From Treponema sp. (GTDB taxonomy: Bacteria; Spirochaetota; Spirochaetia; Treponematales; Treponemataceae): 64,000 nucleotides of DNA. The position numbers and the translations under genes are program-made. Under the pieces are notes generated by a model. That model was not told the origin of the DNA. It did not search any database and saw only the letters and a list, made by a program, of their open reading frames with translations. The DNA lies in contig JAKSLX010000009.1 of assembly GCA_024400915.1 (NCBI GenBank), positions 1-64,000 on the forward strand, read 5' to 3'. Positions 58,521 through 64,000 of the stretch are shown piece by piece. Positions within the stretch are counted from its first letter, which is position 1, and each line of letters starts with the position of its first letter.

Positions 58521-60755
58521 ATGGCAAAAGATAAAGTAGAAGTAAAAGAAAAGAAGGCTAAAAAGCCTAAGAAAGAAGCCAAGAAATTCCCTGCCAAGAA
58601 AATGCCTGGGATGTTCAAGAAATCATATTCGGAAAAGAAGCTTGAATCTAAAATCCTCAAGCGCCTCTATGTTCCTGCTGACAAAAAGGATGTTAAGGCC
58701 CTCTTTGAAAAAGGAGCAAATGCCAAGAAGCCTGAGCTTATGGCTATGCCACGTGAAAAGGAATTTACAAAGACTGAACTCAAGCACTACAAGAACCTTG
58801 CAAAGGAAATCAAGAAGCAGAAGTCCATTTTCAGCTTTGTTCCTTTCGTTGCAGTAGTTGCTGTTTTTGTCGGAATCGGAGTTGTTGTTTCACTTTTCAA
58901 GAACCCGGTAACTAAGAAAGCCCTCATCTGGGGTTGCGAGAAGGCTGCTGGAGCCAAAACGGAAATCCGCTCGGTTAACCTTGAAATCTTTGGAACTTCG
59001 CTTACAGTCAACGGCATTGCCATCGGTAATAAGGACGAAGAATTCAAGAACCTCTTTGAAGCAGAAAAAATAGAGGTTGCCTTCAGCCTTTCCCAGGCAC
59101 TCCGCGGAAGATTTGACTGCAAAAACATTGAAGTTTCAGGCATGCAGTTCAATACGGACAGAAAGACCAGCTGCAAGCTTCTTACCCAGAAAGTAAAGGA
59201 TAAGATTGAAGAAAAGGAAAATTCCAACAATGCCTTCATGACTTCCATCAAGGAAAAGACAGATGCAAAGGTTGCTGACCTTAAGGCACAGGCCCAGTCA
59301 ATGCTTGGCGGATCAAGTCCTGAAGAAATCGTGAAGAATCTGGAATCAAAGCTTAAGACTCCGGCCACAGCAAAGGATGCAAAGGATCAGGCTGAAGCCA
59401 TGGTTGCAAAATGGAAGGGTAAGCCTGATGAATTGAAGAAGCAGGTTGAAGATTTCTCTTCTTCCGTTAAAAAGCTTCAGAGCATCAATCCTTCTTCCAT
59501 CAAAGATGTTGCAGAACTTAAGTCAACTCTTGAACAGGTTAATAGCGCCATTGAAAAAAGCAAAGACGTAAAGAAATCCGTTTCGTCCATTACTGATGAA
59601 GTTAAGGTTGATTCAAAGAACATTACAGGACTTGGAACTTCCATTGTCAAAGCTGCAGAGGAAGACAAGAAGTTTGTTGAAAATACTATAGGTACTGCCG
59701 TAAGCACAGTCAAGAATGCAAAGACAATCATGAACGATGCCCTTGAAGCCGTTGCCATGGACAAACTTGGAAAATATTATCCTTATGCAAAAAAGGGGCT
59801 TGCCTATGTAGAATCAATGAAAGCTTCTTCTACAGATACAAAGAAAGAAAAACCAAAGGCAAAGAAGGTTAAGAAAGAAGGAAGAAAGCGCCTTCGCGGA
59901 ACAACTTTCTGGTACGGAACAACAAAGCCTGCTTTCCTTATCGAACGCATTTTTGCAAGCGGACCAAACTTTGAAGCAAAAGTTACGGATATTTCCAACG
60001 ATATGGATCTTCTTGGAAAGCCAATGAAAGGCGAAGGAAAATTCTCCCTTGGCAAAACTGCACATAATGCAACTCTTGTTGTTGATACAAGAACTTCTTC
60101 AAATGCAAAACTTATCACCGCAAATTACAGCGGAAAGGGATTTGGAGCAAAGATTGACGGTGCAAAAATTGCTTCTGCAAGCGGTATTCCTTCCATCGAC
60201 GGTACTGCTGCCATATCGATGAATGGTACCTTTGATTTTGACGGATTCAGTGCAGCCGGTGATATTGACCTTAATCCTGTAAAGCTTACTTCTGACGGTA
60301 TCGGAAATGAGACTGCATCCAAGTACTACAACAAGGCTCTTGCTGCCGTAACAAGACTTAAGGCCGGCTATAGAGCTGGATATTCTGCAAAGGATGGAAT
60401 CGATCTTGCCTTGAGCGGAAACTTTGGAGACCAGTTTGCCAATGCCCTTTCTGCAGTTGCTGCTGATGTAGGCAATGATGCAAAGGAAAAGGCCCTTGCA
60501 ATGCTTAATGAAAAGATAAACGGTTCTTCTAGCGAAGCCCTTGCCAAGGTAAAGGAATTTGCAGGAATTGAAGGCGACATTAATGCCCAGAATGCAAACC
60601 TTGCCAATGTTCAGAAAAATTTGGACAGCAAGAAGAGCCAGCTTGAAAAAGAAATCAAAAACCGTGCAGCTTCTACCGTTAGTAATGCCGTTGGTGACAA
60701 GGTTCCTGATGCTGCAAAGGATGCACTTAAGTCCCTCAATAAGTTCAAGAGGTAG
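58521..60755 (+). CDS. TIGR03545-family protein, AsmA-like
   Basis: A 744-residue protein with a Lys-rich cytoplasmic N-terminus (about 1-105), one membrane helix (about 108-128; FVPFVAVVAVFVGIGVVVSL), then an extracytoplasmic part. The start (EIRSVNLEIFGTSLTVNGIA) and the segment before the end (KGEGKFSLGKTAHNATLVVD) look like AsmA/repeat-beta-groove units, with coiled coils between. AsmA-like proteins move lipids or affect outer-membrane assembly; a role here is inferred. Pairs with the upstream gene. Confidence 0.8.
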   Translation: MAKDKVEVKEKKAKKPKKEAKKFPAKKMPGMFKKSYSEKKLESKILKRLYVPADKKDVKALFEKGANAKKPELMAMPREKEFTKTELKHYKNLAKEIKKQKSIFSFVPFVAVVAVFVGIGVVVSLFKNPVTKKALIWGCEKAAGAKTEIRSVNLEIFGTSLTVNGIAIGNKDEEFKNLFEAEKIEVAFSLSQALRGRFDCKNIEVSGMQFNTDRKTSCKLLTQKVKDKIEEKENSNNAFMTSIKEKTDAKVADLKAQAQSMLGGSSPEEIVKNLESKLKTPATAKDAKDQAEAMVAKWKGKPDELKKQVEDFSSSVKKLQSINPSSIKDVAELKSTLEQVNSAIEKSKDVKKSVSSITDEVKVDSKNITGLGTSIVKAAEEDKKFVENTIGTAVSTVKNAKTIMNDALEAVAMDKLGKYYPYAKKGLAYVESMKASSTDTKKEKPKAKKVKKEGRKRLRGTTFWYGTTKPAFLIERIFASGPNFEAKVTDISNDMDLLGKPMKGEGKFSLGKTAHNATLVVDTRTSSNAKLITANYSGKGFGAKIDGAKIASASGIPSIDGTAAISMNGTFDFDGFSAAGDIDLNPVKLTSDGIGNETASKYYNKALAAVTRLKAGYRAGYSAKDGIDLALSGNFGDQFANALSAVAADVGNDAKEKALAMLNEKINGSSSEALAKVKEFAGIEGDINAQNANLANVQKNLDSKKSQLEKEIKNRAASTVSNAVGDKVPDAAKDALKSLNKFKR

Positions 60756-60791
60756 TATTTTTACAAATGCATGCAAATGCTTTTGTCCTTG

Positions 60792-60821
60792 ACCATATAT
60801 CGCAAAGTATGGTATTTTATT
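60792..60821 (+). terminator. Weak terminator-like hairpin
   Basis: ACCATA pairs with TATGGT, followed by ATTTTATT. A TATAAT at 60834-60839 starts the next unit. Confidence 0.4.
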
Positions 60822-60854
60822 CCATAATTTGCATATAATTTATAGGAGTTATAC

Positions 60855-61646
60855 ATGTCAGGACACAATAAATGGTCGACAATTAAACATGCCAAGGGTG
60901 CTGCTGATGCAAAGCGTGGTGCACTTTTCACAAAATTGATCAAGGAAATTTCTATCGCAGCAAGCATGGGCGGTGGTGATCCAGATTCAAACCCACGTCT
61001 CCGTGCAGCTATTGTTAAGGCTCGTGCAGCTTCAATGCCTAAGGACAACATTAAGCGTGCTATCGATAAGGGAACTGGTGCAGGTGCAGGTGCAGCTGTT
61101 TATCAGGAACTTGTATACGAAGGATATGCTCAGGGTGGTGTAGCTGTTTTGGTTGAAGTTCTTACAGACAACAACAACCGTGCTGCAGCAAACGTTCGCA
61201 ACATTTTCTCTAAGAACGGTGGTAACCTCGGTACTTCTGGTTCTGTAAGCCGCATGTTCGACCGCAAGGGTGTTATCGTTCTTGACGGTGAAAAGCTCAC
61301 AGAAGACGAAGTAATGGAAGTAGTTCTTGATGCTGGTGCAGAAGATGTAGTAGCAGAAGACGGCGTAATCACAGTTACAACTGATCCTAACTCATTCACA
61401 GGTGTTGTTGAAGCTATCCAGGCTAAGCACGACGCAGGTCTTTCTCCAAAGGAAGAAGAAACTCCAGAATCTGAAAAGTGGTCATCACTTTCTGCTGCAG
61501 TTTCAATGGTTCCACAGATGACAACAGCTGTAGACCTTGACACAGCAGCTAAGGTTAAGAAGCTCCTTGACAAGCTCGAAGAAGATGATGATGTTCAGGC
61601 TGTATGGTCAACAGTTGAATATCCAGATGACTTCGAAGATGCATAA
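60855..61646 (+). CDS. yebC: YebC/PmpR-family protein
   Basis: A 263-residue member of the YebC family, known as transcription regulator or, in newer work, as ribosome-associated helper at difficult sequences. Signature MSGHNKWSTIKHAKGAADAK at the start and KDNIKRAIDKGTG. AGGAG precedes the ATG. Upstream of ruvC, as in many genomes. Strong codon bias suggests high expression. Confidence 0.95.
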   Translation: MSGHNKWSTIKHAKGAADAKRGALFTKLIKEISIAASMGGGDPDSNPRLRAAIVKARAASMPKDNIKRAIDKGTGAGAGAAVYQELVYEGYAQGGVAVLVEVLTDNNNRAAANVRNIFSKNGGNLGTSGSVSRMFDRKGVIVLDGEKLTEDEVMEVVLDAGAEDVVAEDGVITVTTDPNSFTGVVEAIQAKHDAGLSPKEEETPESEKWSSLSAAVSMVPQMTTAVDLDTAAKVKKLLDKLEEDDDVQAVWSTVEYPDDFEDA

Positions 61647-61677
61647 TTAAGATTTTGAATGGATAATTCATAAAGTG

Positions 61678-61715
61678 AAAGCCACGCCTTCCTATGGAAT
61701 CCGTGGCTTTTTCTT
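61678..61715 (+). terminator. Rho-independent terminator of yebC
   Basis: AAAGCCACG (61678-61686) pairs with CGTGGCTTT (61702-61710), then TTCTTTT. Confidence 0.8.
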
Positions 61716-61729
61716 TTGTAAAGGTTTTT

Positions 61730-62200
61730 ATGAGAGTGTTAGGTATAGATCCGGGACTTGCCCATGTAGGGTTTGGTATCGTGGATTTTGATGATGGTAG
61801 GCTTTCTCTTGTAAGTTACGGTGTCATTGAGACTGCCAGTACGGACAGTCATGAGGTGCGTCTTCTTGCCATCTATAACCGTCTGCAGGCTGTCGTTGAT
61901 GAATTCCGTCCTGACTGTGCTGAAATGGAAACCTTATATTTTGCTCGAAATACAACCAGTGCCATGGCGGTTTCTGAGGCAAAGGGTGTAATTACCTTGT
62001 GTCTTGCCCAGCATGCAATTCCTGTGTTCATGTATACGCCCAACCAGATAAAGTATGCCGTAACCGGTACAAAAAATGCTGATAAGGAAACGGTAGAACA
62101 TTGTGTTAAAATTTTACTAAATCTTAAGGAAGCTCCGAGACCAGATCATGCGGCGGATGCCCTTGCCGGTGCCATAACCCACTGTCATAGCGGGCTATAG
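61730..62200 (+). CDS. ruvC: Holliday junction resolvase RuvC
   Basis: Endonuclease that cuts four-way DNA junctions with RuvAB. The 156-residue product has the first catalytic Asp7 in GIDPGL, Glu67 in EMETLYFARN, and the C-terminal DHAADALAGAITH. The ATG at 61730 follows AAAGG; an upstream frame to 61694 would run into the terminator. Overlaps the convergent gene by 16 bases. Confidence 0.93.
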   Translation: MRVLGIDPGLAHVGFGIVDFDDGRLSLVSYGVIETASTDSHEVRLLAIYNRLQAVVDEFRPDCAEMETLYFARNTTSAMAVSEAKGVITLCLAQHAIPVFMYTPNQIKYAVTGTKNADKETVEHCVKILLNLKEAPRPDHAADALAGAITHCHSGL

Positions 62201-62913
62201 AGGAAGGCGTTTCCTTTCTTTTTGCCTGTGCGTTCAAAAAATCCCATCTTTACATAGACCCAGAGCATTACTGAAGATTCCTGTCTTTTTGCCTTTGGGT
62301 ACAGTTCAAGCAGTTCCCTGTGAAATTCCGGGGCTGTAAATTCCCTGTCTTTTTTTAACAATGCCGTCGGAATAAGCTTCTTCCAGGCTGTTTTTCCGTG
62401 CAATACAGTTGCTTTTCCAAGTTCATCAAGCCTTTTGTCCGTTTTGTTCCAGGTTTTTTTATGCCTTCTTCTTGAGTTGTCGGCTTTTTCGGTGCTTCCG
62501 TAGTCGATTCTTTCCTCGATGATTTTTGTCTCTACAATTTCAAGGGTGAAGTTTCTGTCCAGAAGGTAGGGGTAGAGCTTTGTTAGTTCCCTGAAAACTG
62601 ATATAAGGTTCAGTTTCTTTGGGCTTTTCTTTCTCCTTAAGATTTTTCCGCTTTCGTCGGTTGTTTCCACGTATTTTTCCACTGCCAGTGGGTGAACGAC
62701 CCGTATTTTGCGCTTTTCGGCAAGAAAATATGCAATTTTTGGGGCCAGGGATGCCAATGTTCCCGTCTGAATTTCTATTATGCCGCCGTCAGATAGAAGA
62801 ATGTCGGCTATGAAATGGCCGCAGGGAGCTTCTTTTTGCGCTCCTTCATGCTTTCCTGCATATATTTCCTTTAGAGTCCTGTGCAAATGGGTTTCGTTGT
62901 ATGTGTTTATCAT
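62185..62913 (-). CDS. Hypothetical protein with PD-(D/E)XK-like N-terminus
   Basis: A 242-residue protein. The N-terminal half (about 30-80) has ADILLSDGGIIEIQTGTLAS, in which Asp, then Glu-x-Gln, fits the nuclease pattern of some PD-(D/E)XK enzymes; the middle is basic (SRRRHKKTWNKTDKR). The C-terminal part resembles a winged helix (FTAPEFHRELLELYPKAKRQ). It converges on ruvC with a 16-base overlap. I do not know the family; nuclease activity is a guess from the motif. Confidence 0.65.
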   Translation of the reverse strand: MINTYNETHLHRTLKEIYAGKHEGAQKEAPCGHFIADILLSDGGIIEIQTGTLASLAPKIAYFLAEKRKIRVVHPLAVEKYVETTDESGKILRRKKSPKKLNLISVFRELTKLYPYLLDRNFTLEIVETKIIEERIDYGSTEKADNSRRRHKKTWNKTDKRLDELGKATVLHGKTAWKKLIPTALLKKDREFTAPEFHRELLELYPKAKRQESSVMLWVYVKMGFFERTGKKKGNAFLYSPL

Positions 62914-62970
62914 CGGTTTCTGAACAGTTTATCTAAAAATGGCTGGCAAGAAAAGTGCAAGCTTTCCTTG

Positions 62971-63035
62971 TGACGAAAGTTAAGGAAGGCATCGGCTTCT
63001 AGAGCATCTAACGCTTTCGTCAGGGGTCTGTCCCC
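62971..63035. repeat. Structured repeat, copy A
   Basis: Outer stem TGACGAAAG/CTTTCGTCA, inner GAAG...CTTC hairpin, then the short palindrome GGGGTCTGTCCCC (63023-63035). Same plan as copy B, with compensatory changes in the outer stem. Confidence 0.8.
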
Positions 63036-63041
63036 GGTGTT

Positions 63042-63065
63042 CAGGAATCGCCTTTGCGATTCCTG
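63042..63065. repeat. Perfect 10-bp hairpin between the repeat copies
   Basis: CAGGAATCGC-CTTT-GCGATTCCTG. Lies between copies A and B and may be a third part of the same composite element. Confidence 0.75.
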
Positions 63066-63066
63066 G

Positions 63067-63130
63067 GGCGAAAGTTAGGGCGGAAACAGGTTTTGTTTGA
63101 AGCAAACGCTTTCGCCCGGGGTCTGTCCCC
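63067..63130. repeat. Structured repeat, copy B
   Basis: Outer stem GGCGAAAG/CTTTCGCC, inner AAAC...GTTT hairpin, then GGGGTCTGTCCCC (63118-63130). CGAAAGTTA and AACGCTTTCG are conserved between the copies. Confidence 0.8.
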
Positions 63131-63188
63131 TTTGTCATTCTATATCTGTCGATTTCCGTAAATTTTTCATTTTCGGTGCATTTTTTCA

Positions 63189-63216
63189 TTGACATTAGCA
63201 AATTTTTCGATAAAAT
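63189..63216 (+). promoter_or_regulatory. Promoter of the mraZ cluster
   Basis: TTGACA (63189-63194), 16-base spacer, TAAAAT (63211-63216), giving a start near 63223 and a 38-base leader. Confidence 0.8.
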
Positions 63217-63225
63217 AGGGGATAA

Positions 63226-63260
63226 GTGGGAAATAGTGGGAAAAAGTGGTGAGTAGCGGT
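63226..63260 (+). promoter_or_regulatory. MraZ operator: 10-bp spaced GTGG repeats
   Basis: GTGGG at 63226 and 63236, GTGGT at 63246 and a weaker GCGGT at 63256, exactly 10 bases apart. Direct repeats of this type upstream of mraZ are the known MraZ autoregulation sites. Confidence 0.9.
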
Positions 63261-63707
63261 ATGAATTTGCTCTGTGGAGAGTACAACAATACGCTGGACG
63301 ACAAAGGTCGCATCCAGTTTCCGGCTAAGCTGCGTTCAGTATTGCAGCAGGATAGCCTTGTTGTAACCCGCGGGCTTGATAACTGCCTCATGCTTTTTAC
63401 AGTGGACGAGTGGACCTCATTGAATGAAAAAATCATGGGGTCCGCTTCTCTTTTTGATGAGAAAAAACGAATGGTTCTCCGTCGTTTCATTTCTCCGGCT
63501 CAGGAAATCACTTTCGATAAGTCGGGCCGTCTTTCTATTCCCCAGAGCTTAAGGGACTTTGCCGGTCTCAAGGGTGAATGCACGATTCTTGGAATCAACA
63601 GATACATGGAATTGTGGGACTCTGAACGCTATGGCAAGTATCTTGAGGAAACAGAAGATTCCTTCATTCAGGCTGCGTCTGAATCAATGGGTGATATTCT
63701 TCTGTAG
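63261..63707 (+). CDS. mraZ: MraZ, regulator of the division/cell-wall cluster
   Basis: Ring-forming AbrB-like DNA-binding protein, 148 residues, that controls its own operon. Two SpoVT/AbrB domains: LCGEYNNTLDDKGRIQFPAK at the start and DKSGRLSIPQSLRDFAGL in the second half. The ATG at 63261 gives the usual N-terminus; a GTG at 63246 lies inside the operator repeats. First gene of the dcw cluster, followed by rsmH. Confidence 0.96.
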   Translation: MNLLCGEYNNTLDDKGRIQFPAKLRSVLQQDSLVVTRGLDNCLMLFTVDEWTSLNEKIMGSASLFDEKKRMVLRRFISPAQEITFDKSGRLSIPQSLRDFAGLKGECTILGINRYMELWDSERYGKYLEETEDSFIQAASESMGDILL

Positions 63708-63772
63708 TTGCTGATCTTGGCAAAAAATAATGAAGCTTTCTCTTAGGGAAGGCGGAAAAAAGGGAATAGAAA

Positions 63773-64000
63773 TTGGAAATCGTACATACTCCTGTACTTT
63801 TAAATGAATGCCTCACATATCTTTCTCCAGTGGGAGAACCGTTTGAATCATCTGCCTACCTTATCGATTCAACTTTGGGAGAAGGCGGACATTCCTTCAA
63901 CTTCCTTTCAAAATATCCAACGTTAAAAGTAAAAGGCCTTGATGCAGACAGCGTCATTCAGGCAAAAGCTAAGGAAAGACTTGCTCCTTTTGGTGAACGT
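63773..64000 (+). CDS. rsmH: 16S rRNA methyltransferase RsmH, 5' part
   Basis: N-terminal 76 residues, cut by the window end. Methylates N4 of C1402 in 16S rRNA. MEIVHTPVLLNECLTYL is the family start, and LIDSTLGEGGHSFNFL is the SAM-binding motif (usual D-x-T-x-G-x-G-G-H-S). The start codon is a TTG with AGGGAA upstream; a stop lies two codons before it in frame, so no ATG is possible. Confidence 0.93.
   Translation, partial: MEIVHTPVLLNECLTYLSPVGEPFESSAYLIDSTLGEGGHSFNFLSKYPTLKVKGLDADSVIQAKAKERLAPFGER

Noticed and set aside
60099..60776. 225-codon minus-strand frame inside the TIGR03545 gene
   Set aside because: Antisense shadow of a well-supported coding region with no ribosome binding site.
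1..64000. tRNA genes
   Set aside because: I looked for T-loop patterns (GTTCRA with flanking stems); all hits were inside protein genes with no cloverleaf.

Overview
The window looks like a chromosomal segment of a spirochete, most likely the genus Treponema. The marks are a nine-gene V-type ATPase operon, a cheA - cheW/cheR fusion - cheX - cheY operon, a second divergent FliG (FliG1 type), the TIGR03546/TIGR03545 membrane pair, and periplasmic or outer-membrane proteins of treponemal style. No rRNA, tRNA, phage, transposase or CRISPR array was seen. Species cannot be told from the sequence alone.

Layout. 0-18 kb is housekeeping: htrA (minus strand), fliG1, an M16C peptidase, a tocopherol-cyclase-like protein, clpB, then rsgA-phoH-pgpH-ybeY-corC, a TPR protein and a Dabb protein. 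18.2-25.5 kb is an AT-rich accessory segment with a FliM-SpoA-FliG fusion protein, two convergent alternative sigma factors, a WYL regulator with an unknown C-terminal extension, and several orphan small genes. 25.6-32 kb holds pgk, a probable type I toxin/antitoxin RNA locus, an Xre regulator, a large lipoprotein and a PLP decarboxylase. The 3' ends of pgk and of the decarboxylase carry recoded duplications joined to a small two-hairpin element. 32-35 kb has two RCK channel genes without the usual selectivity filter plus a cyclic-nucleotide-binding protein, then tpiA. 35.8-45.7 kb is secG, a PTS EIIA, the V-ATPase operon and a universal stress protein. 45.7-52.8 kb is an atypical response regulator, a beta-barrel protein and the chemotaxis operon. 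52.9-64 kb has a MarR regulator and membrane protein, an HTH-EIIA fusion, a transglutaminase-like protein, an rRNA/tRNA pseudouridine synthase, an oxidoreductase, TIGR03546/TIGR03545, yebC, ruvC, a nuclease-like protein, structured repeats, and the start of the mraZ-rsmH division cluster.

How the parts work together. Motility and chemotaxis are a recurring theme: FliG1, the FliM-FliG fusion with nearby sigma factors, and the cheAWXY operon. Sugar and energy control appears through two EIIA-type proteins with no permease nearby. Many first genes of transcription units have a -10 box only 6-9 bases before the start codon and no Shine-Dalgarno, which suggests frequent leaderless mRNAs, while genes inside operons have normal ribosome binding sites or overlapping stops and starts.

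The strongest candidates for undescribed biology are (1) the FliM-SpoA-FliG fusion and its sigma-factor neighbourhood, (2) the gene-end-duplicating hairpin elements at pgk and the decarboxylase, (3) the 27.1-27.4 kb convergent toxin/antitoxin RNA locus, and (4) the split cyclic-nucleotide-linked channel operon.
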